Numbered from the stretch's first letter, positions 17,663-25,815 are shown. The stretch: DNA of 64,000 nucleotides from Candidatus Mediterraneibacter excrementavium (GCA_019120275.1 DWVL01000078.1:17330-81329), one strand, 5' to 3'. Numbers and translations are program-made. Notes: generated by a model from the letters alone, not told the origin.

Positions 17663-18949
17663 ATGCAGGATCAGAAAGAACCAGTGAAAAAGTATGATCT
17701 GCTGAATGCGGCGGTCATGGCCGTTGTCCTGGTTGTCGGGACTGCGGATATCGTGCGGTATATCATGCTCGGGGAGCCGGTGTCTCTGGTGACGATCTGC
17801 GTGATCGAGATCCTGTTTGCAGCTCTTTCGTATACCGTGTGGAAGACGGGGGCTTCGTGGCTGTTCCTGCCGGCTGCTGTCGGGGGCTTCGTCCTGTTTT
17901 TCAATATGACGCATTTCGAGACGACGATGTTTAATTCCGGGCTGCTCGTGCAGGCCATCGCATCGGCTGTGGGAGGCATATTCGGGACGGCCGGGCAGAT
18001 CCGGAAGAAATATCCGCTCAGAAGACCTTCCTGGCCGGCGGTCATCGCCGGCGTTCTGACAGCGGTGCTGGCCCTGGGCGCATGGTGCGGGAATACGCTG
18101 TCGGCAAAAGGGGTGGAAAATGTGGCCCGCAGGTCCGTCTGGGCGGTCCCGGAGCAGTATGACGCACAGGAATGCGATCAGCCGGGAACCGTAGAGGAAC
18201 TGACCTATCAGACGAAAGCCTATGGGACGGACAGCCGGGACGTGGAGAAGAAGGCGCTCGTATATCTGCCGTACGGATACGATGAAAGCCAGTCATACAA
18301 CATTCTCTATCTGATGCACGGGACAGGGGATGACGAGGAATACTGGCTGCGGACCCATCCGCAGAACAAGGTTATGGTCGACCAGATGATCGCCAGGGGC
18401 GATATCGACCCACTGATCATTGTAACGCCGACATTCTACGTGGAAGACGACTGTATGGACGATCTGGACCAGCTGACCTATTCTTTCAGGGAGGAACTGA
18501 GAAATGACCTGATGCCGGAAGTGGAGAGCCGGTATTCCACGTATGCGGAAACCTGTGATGAGCAGGGATTTACGGAAAGCCGGGATCACCGGGCGTTCGC
18601 CGGGCTGTCCAGAGGGGCGGTGACAACGTACCATTCCGCACTGTGCGGAAGCCTGGATTACTTCTCCTGGTTCGGGACGTTCAGCGGCAGCAGGACGACG
18701 GCGGACTATTTTGCAGAAACGCTCCAGTCAGAAGCGTTCGCGGACTATCCGATCCATTATCTCTATGTGTCCAGCGGGAACTTTGATTTCGCGCTGCCCG
18801 GACAGATCCAGGATTACAAGGCGCTGCTGGAAACGGAGCCAAGGCTTGTGGAGGGTGTGAATACAAGTTTTGATGTCTATCCGATGCGGTATCATTCCAT
18901 CGGGTCATGGCATCTGGCGCTGTATAATTATCTGCAGAAAATCTTTTAA
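17663..18949 (+). CDS. Membrane-anchored esterase (feruloyl/acetyl esterase-like)
   Basis: 428-residue protein with about four N-terminal membrane helices (up to about 150) followed by an alpha/beta-hydrolase of the putative esterase (esterase D/XynZ-like) type. The oxyanion region is YLMHGTGDDEEYW, the nucleophile elbow is GLSRG, and the likely catalytic His is in MRYHSIGSWH. Esterases of this kind remove acyl decorations from plant polysaccharide or act on related esters. The ATG follows the GH2 stop with no gap, so the two are almost certainly co-expressed. Substrate is inferred from neighbours only. Confidence 0.75.
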   Translation: MQDQKEPVKKYDLLNAAVMAVVLVVGTADIVRYIMLGEPVSLVTICVIEILFAALSYTVWKTGASWLFLPAAVGGFVLFFNMTHFETTMFNSGLLVQAIASAVGGIFGTAGQIRKKYPLRRPSWPAVIAGVLTAVLALGAWCGNTLSAKGVENVARRSVWAVPEQYDAQECDQPGTVEELTYQTKAYGTDSRDVEKKALVYLPYGYDESQSYNILYLMHGTGDDEEYWLRTHPQNKVMVDQMIARGDIDPLIIVTPTFYVEDDCMDDLDQLTYSFREELRNDLMPEVESRYSTYAETCDEQGFTESRDHRAFAGLSRGAVTTYHSALCGSLDYFSWFGTFSGSRTTADYFAETLQSEAFADYPIHYLYVSSGNFDFALPGQIQDYKALLETEPRLVEGVNTSFDVYPMRYHSIGSWHLALYNYLQKIF

Positions 18950-18956
18950 ATAAAAA

Positions 18957-18990
18957 GTAAGAGGCAGGGGATAAAACCTCTGCCTCTTAT
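18957..18990 (-). terminator. Terminator for the hydrogenase-maturation operon (may act both ways)
   Basis: A near-perfect 13-bp stem (TAAGAGGCAGGGG 18957-18969 with CCTCTGCCTCTTA 18977-18989). Read on the minus strand it is followed by CTTTTTATTT, making a good terminator for hydG. On the plus strand the downstream T content is low. Confidence 0.75.
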
Positions 18991-18992
18991 GC

Positions 18993-20414
18993 TTAGAACC
19001 GGAAGTCCCTCCGGTTGTCCTGTTCGATCAGTCGCAGGTTTTCAAGTACGATATTGCGCGCCTTTTCGTTTGGCACGTTAAGTACTTCTTTTGCGATCAG
19101 TTTATCGCCGATCGCCTTTGTCTCCGGCGATGCGTAATCCATCAGGTATTCTTTCAGCGTCATCAGTGCGTTCGGGTGGCAGCAGTTCTGGATCTGCCCG
19201 CTCTTGCACAGGGACATGAACCGGTCGCCGGTGCGTCCTTCGCGGTAGCATGCGGTGCAGAAGCTTGGGATATAGTCCATCTCCATGAGCCAGCGCACGA
19301 CCTCGTCCAGGGTGCGGCTGTCGCTGACGTCGAACTGCTCGGATTTCTCGTCTTCCGGCTCCGGCTCGCAGTAGCCGCCCACGCTGGTGCGGGACCCGCC
19401 GCTGATCTGGGAGATCCCGAGATGCAGGACGCGCTCCCGGGTCTTCTGGTTCTCCCGGGTGGAGATGATCATGCCGGTGTACGGTACGGCGATGCGGATG
19501 CAGGCCACGATCTTGGCGAATGTATCGTCATCGATGCCGTTGTCGAAGTCGTCCGGGTTGATGTCGTCCGCGTGTTTGAGCCGCGGCACGCTGATGGTGT
19601 GGGGACCTACGCCGAAGGCTGCCTCCAGATGCTCCGCATGCATGAGCAGGCCGGCGAATTCATAGCGGTATTTATCCAGGCCGAAGAGCACGCCTAGTCC
19701 CACGTCGTCGATGCCGCCTTCCATGGCCCGGTCCATGGCCTCGGTGTGGTAGTTGTAGTCGTGCTTCGGGCCGGTCGGGTGGAGCTCCAGATAACTCTCT
19801 TTGTGGTAGGTTTCCTGGAAAAGGATGTAGGTGCCGATGCCGGCTTCCTTCAGCAGGCGGTAATTGTCAACGGTCGTTGCCGCGATATTGATGTTGACAC
19901 GGCGGATGGCGCCGTTTTTATGTTTGATGCTGTAGATCGTCTCGATGGATTTCAGATAATAGTCCATTGTATTTCTGACCGGATCTTCGCCGGCCTCCAG
20001 AGCGAGGCGCTTGTGTCCCATATCCTGCAGGGCGATGACTTCCCGCCGGATGTCTTCCTGGGAGAGCTGCTTCCTCGGGATGTGCCTGTTCTTCGCGTGG
20101 TACGGGCAGTAGGTGCACCCGTTGATACAGTAGTTGGACAGGTAGAGCGGCGCGAACATGACGATCCGGTTGCCGTAGAAGTCTTTCTTGATCTGTTCCG
20201 CCAGTTTATAAATCTCCTGGTTCTTTTCCTCGATGGGACAGGCCAGCAGGATGGAAGCCTCCCGGTGGGAGAGTCCTTTGCGCTTCTTCGCTTTCTCGAT
20301 GATGGCATCGATCAGTTCGATATTTTCTTTGTTTTCGTCTGCGTAGGCGAGCGTCTCCAGAATCTCTTCGTGATTGATGAAATCATCTGCGCATTTTGAA
20401 TTTACGTCGTACAT
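18993..20414 (-). CDS. hydG: [FeFe] hydrogenase H-cluster radical SAM maturase HydG
   Basis: 473-residue radical SAM tyrosine lyase that makes the CO/CN-bearing iron synthon of the H-cluster. The CxxxCxxC radical SAM motif is at Cys96, Cys100 and Cys103 (CINGCTYC). The C-terminal auxiliary cluster ligands are visible in FCTACYREGRTGD and LCKSGQIQNCCHPN. The length matches HydG rather than the shorter ThiH. It lies 30 bases downstream of hydE and is the last gene of a minus-strand operon that interrupts the glycan locus. HydF and the hydrogenase itself are not in the window. Confidence 0.96.
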   Translation of the reverse strand: MYDVNSKCADDFINHEEILETLAYADENKENIELIDAIIEKAKKRKGLSHREASILLACPIEEKNQEIYKLAEQIKKDFYGNRIVMFAPLYLSNYCINGCTYCPYHAKNRHIPRKQLSQEDIRREVIALQDMGHKRLALEAGEDPVRNTMDYYLKSIETIYSIKHKNGAIRRVNINIAATTVDNYRLLKEAGIGTYILFQETYHKESYLELHPTGPKHDYNYHTEAMDRAMEGGIDDVGLGVLFGLDKYRYEFAGLLMHAEHLEAAFGVGPHTISVPRLKHADDINPDDFDNGIDDDTFAKIVACIRIAVPYTGMIISTRENQKTRERVLHLGISQISGGSRTSVGGYCEPEPEDEKSEQFDVSDSRTLDEVVRWLMEMDYIPSFCTACYREGRTGDRFMSLCKSGQIQNCCHPNALMTLKEYLMDYASPETKAIGDKLIAKEVLNVPNEKARNIVLENLRLIEQDNRRDFRF

Positions 20415-20444
20415 ATATAATCCTCCTTTATCTTAATTTGAAAT

Positions 20445-21512
20445 TTATATGTTCAATGAGTCGCCGCGGCTGACGGCGATGCGGTATCCGATCTTTTCCA
20501 TCTGTGCTTTCAGCCGGTCCAGGCTTTCTGCGGCCTCGGCGCCGGTGCACAGTTTATTGTCGTAGAGCAGATATTTCTCCCGCACGCCGGGCGGGGACAG
20601 GTTCGGCATGATAACGTTGGCGCCGGCCAGGATGCCCTGCTCCCTTCCGTCCGCTGCGATGGTCCCCAGGGCGGTCGTCGCGGGAAGGAGCACCCGGGGC
20701 AGGAGAAGCCGGATGAGGCCCAGCATGTATACGGTCAGTTCCACCGTCCCGCCGGGCGCGTCTGCGAACGGCGTGTCGTGGTGCGGGACAAAGGGGCCGA
20801 TCCCTACCATCTGGGGGTTCAGTTTCCGGAGAAACAGCATGTCGTCCGCCAGGTTTTCCGGGGTCTGGTACGGGGAGCCGACCATGAAGCCGGTGCCCAC
20901 CTGATACCCAAGTTCCTTCAGAACCCACAGACAGTGCTTCCTGCGGGCGGCGGATAACTGCGGGGGATGCAGCCGGCCGTAATGCTCCGCATCATAGGTT
21001 TCGTGGCGGAGCAGATACCGGTCTGCGCCGGCTTCATAGAGCCGTCGGTAGCTTTCGCGGGGGCGCTCGCCGACAGAAAGGGTGATGGCGCAGTCGGGGA
21101 ACTGATGCCGGATCTCAGAGACGATCTCACAGAGCCGGTCATCTGTGAAATACCCGTCCTCTCCGCCCTGCAGGACGAAGGTACGGAAACCCAGTCCGTA
21201 TCCAAGATGGCAGCAGGCCAGGATGTCCTCTTTCGACAGCCGGTAGCGCTGCGCGTTGGCGTTGCTCTTGCGGATGCCGCAGTAGTAGCAGTCATTTTTA
21301 CAGTAGTTTGTAAATTCGATCAGCCCGCGGATGTAGATATCGTGTCCGTAATGGAGATGGCGGACGTTCCGCGCCAGTTCAAAAAGATGTTCCGCAGCGC
21401 CCGGTGTGCGCTCCCGGATGACGGTGATCCACTCGTCCCGCTTCAGCGTACGGGTCAGACAGAGCCGGTCGATCAGGGATATAACGTGCTGTTCTCTTTC
21501 ACCTGGAGTCAT
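20445..21512 (-). CDS. hydE: [FeFe] hydrogenase H-cluster radical SAM maturase HydE
   Basis: 355-residue radical SAM protein. The CxxxCxxC motif is at Cys71, Cys75 and Cys78 (CKNDCYYC), preceded by IEFTNYC as in HydE/BioB-like proteins. FVLQGGEDGYF and PPGVREKYLLYDNK are typical HydE segments. HydE contributes to dithiomethylamine bridge assembly on the H-cluster. It lies 10 bases downstream of the TM1266-type regulator gene and 30 bases before hydG, so all three share a transcript. Confidence 0.95.
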   Translation of the reverse strand: MTPGEREQHVISLIDRLCLTRTLKRDEWITVIRERTPGAAEHLFELARNVRHLHYGHDIYIRGLIEFTNYCKNDCYYCGIRKSNANAQRYRLSKEDILACCHLGYGLGFRTFVLQGGEDGYFTDDRLCEIVSEIRHQFPDCAITLSVGERPRESYRRLYEAGADRYLLRHETYDAEHYGRLHPPQLSAARRKHCLWVLKELGYQVGTGFMVGSPYQTPENLADDMLFLRKLNPQMVGIGPFVPHHDTPFADAPGGTVELTVYMLGLIRLLLPRVLLPATTALGTIAADGREQGILAGANVIMPNLSPPGVREKYLLYDNKLCTGAEAAESLDRLKAQMEKIGYRIAVSRGDSLNI

Positions 21513-21522
21513 GCGTCTGCCC

Positions 21523-21771
21523 TCATCTGTTTTTCCCGTAGATAGTCTTCGTGCTCACGCCGGGCAGCATCCCCAGTTTGCCGGACAGAGCGCTGATGAC
21601 GTTATTCGGGGCATCCATCGCCACGCTGATGACATGGATGCCTTTCTCCCGGTAGGGAATCCCCATCCTGCCGATCACGTATTCCCCGTATTCGCTCAGC
21701 AGATGGTTCAGTTCATCGACCGATTCCCGGGATTCGAGAATGATGCCGATGAGCGCGATCCTTGTATCCAT
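21523..21771 (-). CDS. TM1266 family iron-only hydrogenase system regulator
   Basis: 82-residue ACT/ferredoxin-like fold protein. IGRMGIPYREKGI and the run NNVISALSGKLGMLPGV are strongly diagnostic of the TM1266 family, which accompanies [FeFe] hydrogenase maturation genes. Its regulatory mechanism is unproven. GGAGG is present just upstream of the ATG. It is the first gene of the hydE-hydG transcript and has a long structured leader. Confidence 0.9.
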   Translation of the reverse strand: MDTRIALIGIILESRESVDELNHLLSEYGEYVIGRMGIPYREKGIHVISVAMDAPNNVISALSGKLGMLPGVSTKTIYGKNR

Positions 21772-21832
21772 AGAAAGCCTCCTTTATGCCGGATATGAGT
21801 CGTTTTCTGTCTGCTGCCGCATAAGAGATCAG

Positions 21833-21861
21833 GCAAAAAAGAAAAGCGCACAAAGGCGCTT
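21833..21861 (-). terminator. Leader (attenuator) terminator before the TM1266-type gene
   Basis: On the minus strand, AAGCGC (plus 21856-21861) pairs with GCGCTT (plus 21844-21849) around a six-base loop, immediately followed by TTTCTTTTTT. It lies about 60 bases upstream of the regulator start codon, so it would end transcription prematurely unless the upstream antiterminator forms. Confidence 0.7.
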
Positions 21862-21973
21862 CTGATATACGGAAACAGACGTCCGCAGCGGATGCGGAAA
21901 TCTCCGTTCTCTCAGTATCATGCGCCTTTTTGCTCAGGTCTTTTGTGCGGCCTTTGCAGTCAGAACGTTTGTC
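21833..21973 (-). ncRNA. Candidate riboswitch-like attenuator leader of the hydrogenase-maturation operon
   Basis: On the minus strand, downstream of a consensus-like promoter, the leader can fold as nested helices. The closing stem is AAAGGCGC (plus 21922-21929) with GCGCCTTT (plus 21852-21859). Inside it are GATA/TATC (21916-21919, 21864-21867), ACGGA/TCCGT (21903-21907, 21869-21873) and a CCGCA/TGCGG hairpin (21883-21887, 21893-21897). The 3' half of the closing stem is also the 5' half of a terminator (AAGCGC/GCGCTT plus T-run). The two folds are mutually exclusive, the hallmark of transcription attenuation. It did not match any riboswitch class I know. Ligand unknown. Confidence 0.6.
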
Positions 21974-22002
21974 TTGATTATTGTATCACGGCGGGAGATA
22001 AT
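21974..22002 (+). promoter_or_regulatory. Probable promoter of the GH78-like genes
   Basis: TTGATT (21974-21979) and GATAAT (21997-22002) are separated by 17 bases. It is interleaved with the oppositely directed hydrogenase-operon promoter, so the two cannot be occupied at once. Confidence 0.5.
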
Positions 22003-22008
22003 AGACAA
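21980..22008 (-). promoter_or_regulatory. Promoter of the hydrogenase-maturation operon
   Basis: On the minus strand, TTGTCT (plus 22003-22008) and TACAAT (plus 21980-21985) are exactly 17 bases apart. Transcription would start near plus 21973, giving a leader of about 200 bases before the TM1266-type gene. Confidence 0.7.
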
Positions 22009-22020
22009 GAGAGAAACCGG

Positions 22021-22053
22021 CGGCAGGGAGATGACCGTTCACGGTTCCTGCCG
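22021..22053 (+). other. Stable hairpin at the 5' end of the GH78-like transcript
   Basis: CGGCAGG (22021-22027) pairs with CCTGCCG (22047-22053), and an inner ACCGT/ACGGT stem continues it. It would sit within the first nucleotides of a transcript from the promoter at 21974-22002. It may stabilise the mRNA or be a binding site; no T-run follows, so it is not a terminator. Confidence 0.4.
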
Positions 22054-22131
22054 CACGGTTCACGGACAGGAAAAACAGATGAAAGTCAGAGAACGTATAT
22101 TATTAATAATCAATTGACAGGGAGGCGCAGC

Positions 22132-24096
22132 ATGGGCAGAGCATATTGGATCTGGTATCCGGCGGATTTTGAACTTTACTACGCGATGAAGCAGAATTTC
22201 AGCCGTGTAGAGAGAGGAATGGGATGGCCTGCTTTCTGGAAGAGCGAAGGCTTCCGGAACAGGGTCGTATTCCGGAGGACCTATTTGCTGGAAAAGGAGA
22301 CCACATTTACCGTGTATTCCAGGGCTGTGGGGTATGTGCTGGCGGGGGAGGCGAAATATCCGTTTGGCAGCAGGATCACCTGCGGGCCGGGCGAGATCCG
22401 CATCTCTGTGCATGTGGGCCGGATCGACGCCTTCCCGAGCGTATATATCGAGGGCGATGTGATCTGTTCGGACGGCGGCTGGATGGCTGAGGACTATGAC
22501 AACCCGCCGGTCCCGGCAGGATGCAGCCGGTATTTCACGGAGAAAGACCAGGATCCGGAAGTGTGGGAATACAGTGAAAAGATCTATGAACCGGTCAGCG
22601 TGGAAGCGGTGGCCGGCGGCGTGCTGTACGAGTTTGAGACGGAGCTGACGGCGGCGCTGGAGCTGCGGCCGGCGGATGCGGCGGACTGTGCGGGGCATAC
22701 AGACTGCGGCACAGAGACGGATCTGGCAGACCTGCGTGTGTACTGCGGGGAATCCAGGGAGGAAGCGCTGGACACAACGTATTGTTATTACAGCTGGCAG
22801 CCGGACGGGGAGACTGGACGGTGCCCCAGGTGCGCGGTGAGGTTTGCGTACATTCCGGGGATCCGCCCGGAGCAGATCCGCGTCCGTGCGGTCCACCAGT
22901 ATGTGGATATCCCGGTGCGGGCGTCTTTTTCCTGTGACGACGAACTGCTCAACCGGATCTGGAGTGTGGCGGAGCATACGTTTATGCTCTGCAGCGGCGT
23001 GTTTTTTATCGACGGGATCAAAAGGGACAAATGGATCTGGGGCGGCGACGCCTATCAGAGCCTTTTTGTAAACCAGTACCTGACGGCGGATGAGGACATT
23101 GAACGCCGGACCATGCTGGCGCTGCGCGGAAATGAGCGGATGACCACGCATATCAATACGATCATTGATTACACGCTCTACTGGATCCTCAGCGTGCGGG
23201 CGCATTACGAGGCGTACGGGGACGCTGATTTCGTGCGCCAGGTATGGGACAAAATGACCGCGCTCATGCAGTTCTGCGGGGAGCAGACGGATGAAAATGG
23301 GTTTTTTACAGGAAGAGAGGGCGACTGGGTCTACATCGACTGGGCGGATCTCGACAAGACCGGGGCCCTGTGTGCGGAGCAGATGCTCTATGCCCGGTGC
23401 CTGGATACGATGGCGGAGCTGAGCGGCATCTGCGGACATCCGGAGCTTGCGGGAGAGTACCGCAGACAGTATGGGGAATTCTGCAAAAGGATCAACGCAT
23501 ACTTCTGGGATGCGCAGAAACATGCCTATATCGATTCCTTTGAATCCGGAAAGCGGCACGTGACCCGGCACGCGAATATATTTGCTGTGCTTTTCGGCAT
23601 TGCGGATGAAGAGAAGCAGAAGGAGATCGTGGAGCACGTATTCCTGAACGACAAGATAGCGGCGATCACAACGCCCTACTTTAAGTTCTATGAGCTGGAG
23701 GCCATGTGCCGGCTCGGGTATCTGAAGGAAGTGCTGGACGTGATCCGGGATTACTGGGGCGGCATGATCCGCCGCGGCGCGGTTACGGTCTGGGAGGAAT
23801 ATGACCCGGATATACCGGAGGAAGAACAGTACGACATGTACGGCGACCGGTTCGGAAAGAGCCTCTGCCATGCCTGGGGCGCAAGTCCGATCTATCTGCT
23901 GGCGCGGTACTTTGTGGGACTGAAGGTCACAGACGCCGGGAGAGGCGAATATGAGCTTGACCCGCATCTGGAATATTTTGAGAAAGCGGATGTCGTGCTG
24001 CCGGTAGGGAAGCAGCAGCTCCATGTACACTGGGACGGGGAAAAGCTGGAGACAGAACTGACCGGATGCGGCAGCGCGGGATCAGACGCAGTATAA
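22132..24096 (+). CDS. GH78-like (alpha-L-rhamnosidase family) protein
   Basis: 654-residue protein without signal peptide. N-terminal beta domains (about 1-260) lead into an (alpha/alpha)6 barrel typical of GH78, with VFFIDGIKRDKWIWGGDAYQS. The classical GH78 motif has a Glu after R-D/N; here the motif is one residue shorter and reads RDKW, so the usual acid is absent at that position. The later barrel has GAVTVWEEYDP and SLCHAWGASP, which are typical. ATG 22132 was chosen because GGAGG stands six bases upstream. It is followed 31 bases later by a second GH78-like gene. Rhamnosidase activity is uncertain. Confidence 0.7.
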   Translation: MGRAYWIWYPADFELYYAMKQNFSRVERGMGWPAFWKSEGFRNRVVFRRTYLLEKETTFTVYSRAVGYVLAGEAKYPFGSRITCGPGEIRISVHVGRIDAFPSVYIEGDVICSDGGWMAEDYDNPPVPAGCSRYFTEKDQDPEVWEYSEKIYEPVSVEAVAGGVLYEFETELTAALELRPADAADCAGHTDCGTETDLADLRVYCGESREEALDTTYCYYSWQPDGETGRCPRCAVRFAYIPGIRPEQIRVRAVHQYVDIPVRASFSCDDELLNRIWSVAEHTFMLCSGVFFIDGIKRDKWIWGGDAYQSLFVNQYLTADEDIERRTMLALRGNERMTTHINTIIDYTLYWILSVRAHYEAYGDADFVRQVWDKMTALMQFCGEQTDENGFFTGREGDWVYIDWADLDKTGALCAEQMLYARCLDTMAELSGICGHPELAGEYRRQYGEFCKRINAYFWDAQKHAYIDSFESGKRHVTRHANIFAVLFGIADEEKQKEIVEHVFLNDKIAAITTPYFKFYELEAMCRLGYLKEVLDVIRDYWGGMIRRGAVTVWEEYDPDIPEEEQYDMYGDRFGKSLCHAWGASPIYLLARYFVGLKVTDAGRGEYELDPHLEYFEKADVVLPVGKQQLHVHWDGEKLETELTGCGSAGSDAV

Positions 24097-24127
24097 AAAG
24101 GATAATTAAGCGAAGGGAGATGTGGAT

Positions 24128-25735
24128 ATGGCAGCAGTTTGTATACTCGATGAATTTGAAGTGCATAAAAATGAGAAGTTTTTAAAGATCGCAGAGGAGC
24201 TGAAACCGGAACTTCACGAGACCGTTATCCGTCCGGAAAAACTCCTGCAGTTCAAGCGGCATCTGAAAGTGGAGAGAAAGCCGGACATGCATGAAACGGT
24301 CGTCAGGGAAGAGGCTTATGAGGAACTGGCCAAAAAGCAGTTTAAGAAAGACGACCAGATCGTGCTTGATTTCGGAAATCATCAGGTGGGTTATGTGACG
24401 ATGAAGCTGTCCGCGGCGGGAAGCCATCAGGACGCGCCGGCCTATATTTATCTGAAATTTGCGGAGCGGCCGGAGGAGCTGGAAGCGGATCCCGCGCAGT
24501 ATGACGGATGGATCAGCAAGGGGTGGCTCCAGGAGGAATATATCCATGTGGACACGCTGCCGGCTGAAGTGAAGCTGCCGCGGCGCTATGCGTTCCGGTA
24601 TATGGAGCTGAAAGTGATCGACGTGTCCATGAAGTTTTCCCTTGTGGTCGATGACGTGAGCGTGCGTGCGGTTTCGGCGGTCAGGGAAGAGGACGTGCCG
24701 CCCCTTGAGATCGGGGATCCCCTGCTTGAGAAGATCGACCGGGTGGCCATCCATACCCTCCAGAACTGTATGCAGGATGTGTTCGAGGACGGGCCGAAGC
24801 GGGACCGCAGGCTCTGGCTCGGCGATCTGCGCCTCCAGGCAAGGGCAAATTACCAGACCTTTAAGAATTATGATCTGGTGAAGCGATGCCTCTATCTGTT
24901 CGGCGGCATGACATTTAACGAGGGCAAGGTCTCCGCCTGCCTGTTTACAGAGCCGCAGCTGGATCCGGACGATACGTATCTCTTTGACTATGCGCTGCTG
25001 TACAGCTCGGCGCTGCTTGATTATTATGAGGAGACATACGATGAAGAAGCGCTGAAGGATCTTTATCCCGTTGCGATCCGTCAGATCGAGATCGGCCTCG
25101 GGTATCTGACAGAAGACGGTGTGATCCCGGACCACAGTAATGAATTCTGGTGCTTTGCGGACTGGGGAGAAGGCCTGAACACGCAGGCGGCGTCCCTTGC
25201 GATCCTGATCTATTCGCTGCGGTACTGCATCAACCTTGCGAAGCATATGAAGGATGCGGAGTGTGTGCAGAGGATGAGTGTCTGGGAAGAGAAGCTTAAG
25301 AAGAGCGCGGTGGACCATTACTGGGATGAGGAACAGCAGCTTTTTGTCAGCGGCGAAGAGCGGCAGGTGTCCTGGGCGACCCAGATCTGGATGATCCTGG
25401 CCAGGGTGTTCCCGAAGGAGAAGAACCGGGAGCTGATCCTCCATACGATCGACGTGAACCCGCGCATCCAGATGGTGACGCCTTATATGTACCACCATTA
25501 CATCGACGCCCTGATCCGTTCCGGAGAGAAGGAGCGGGCCATCGATGAGATCAAGAAATACTGGGGCGAGATGGTTCACGACGGGGCGGATACGTTCTGG
25601 GAAGTATACAACCCTTACAATAAATACGAATCGCCGTATGGGTCGCTGATGGTGAACAGCTTCTGCCATGCGTGGAGCTGTACGCCGACCTATTTCCTGA
25701 GGAAATTCTATACGGGCGGCAGAGAAGAAGAGTAG
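24128..25735 (+). CDS. GH78-like protein, short form
   Basis: 535-residue predicted cytosolic protein. A short beta-rich N-terminus (to about 190, VLDFGNHQVGYVTMKL) precedes an (alpha/alpha)6 barrel with EDGPKRDRRLWLGDLRLQA. As in the gene before, the catalytic motif of classical GH78 is shortened and the Glu is replaced (RDRR). The end of the barrel shows GADTFWEVYNP and NSFCHAWSCTPTYFL. ATG 24128 is preferred to GTG 24122 for spacing from AAGGGAG. Probably co-transcribed with the preceding gene. An alpha-L-rhamnosidase-related or altered specificity is inferred. Confidence 0.7.
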   Translation: MAAVCILDEFEVHKNEKFLKIAEELKPELHETVIRPEKLLQFKRHLKVERKPDMHETVVREEAYEELAKKQFKKDDQIVLDFGNHQVGYVTMKLSAAGSHQDAPAYIYLKFAERPEELEADPAQYDGWISKGWLQEEYIHVDTLPAEVKLPRRYAFRYMELKVIDVSMKFSLVVDDVSVRAVSAVREEDVPPLEIGDPLLEKIDRVAIHTLQNCMQDVFEDGPKRDRRLWLGDLRLQARANYQTFKNYDLVKRCLYLFGGMTFNEGKVSACLFTEPQLDPDDTYLFDYALLYSSALLDYYEETYDEEALKDLYPVAIRQIEIGLGYLTEDGVIPDHSNEFWCFADWGEGLNTQAASLAILIYSLRYCINLAKHMKDAECVQRMSVWEEKLKKSAVDHYWDEEQQLFVSGEERQVSWATQIWMILARVFPKEKNRELILHTIDVNPRIQMVTPYMYHHYIDALIRSGEKERAIDEIKKYWGEMVHDGADTFWEVYNPYNKYESPYGSLMVNSFCHAWSCTPTYFLRKFYTGGREEE

Positions 25736-25738
25736 GAT

Positions 25739-25775
25739 CAAACGGTGCGGTTCACGCGGTGAATCGCACCGTTTG
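25739..25775. terminator. Long perfect-type hairpin without T-run
   Basis: A 17-bp stem with one G-T pair (CAAACGGTGCGGTTCAC 25739-25755 with GTGAATCGCACCGTTTG 25759-25775) and a three-base loop stands four bases after the second GH78-like stop codon. No T tract follows. It may be a transcript-end stabiliser, a weak terminator or a repeat element. Confidence 0.5.
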
Positions 25776-25803
25776 CGCCTGCTGCGGAAACGGGCATTGT
25801 GGA

Positions 25804-25815
25804 ATGTGCTATAAT
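25804..25815 (+). promoter_or_regulatory. Possible extended -10 promoter for first GH43 gene
   Basis: TGTGC followed by TATAAT (25810-25815) gives an extended -10 (TGn) box about 57 bases upstream of the GH43 start codon. No convincing -35 box stands 17 bases upstream. Confidence 0.4.

Noticed and set aside
18993..20414. ThiH (thiamine synthesis) instead of HydG
   Set aside because: The chain is longer, carries the C-terminal auxiliary cluster cysteines and sits with hydE and a TM1266-type gene.
22060..24030. Very long open frame (about 650 codons) on the minus strand opposite the GH78-like gene; similar ones at 24182-25894, 36502-37734 and 45393-46964
   Set aside because: They mirror clear plus-strand enzymes, lack ribosome binding sites and encode Arg/His/Pro-rich chains without family motifs, as expected from GC-biased codon use of the real genes.
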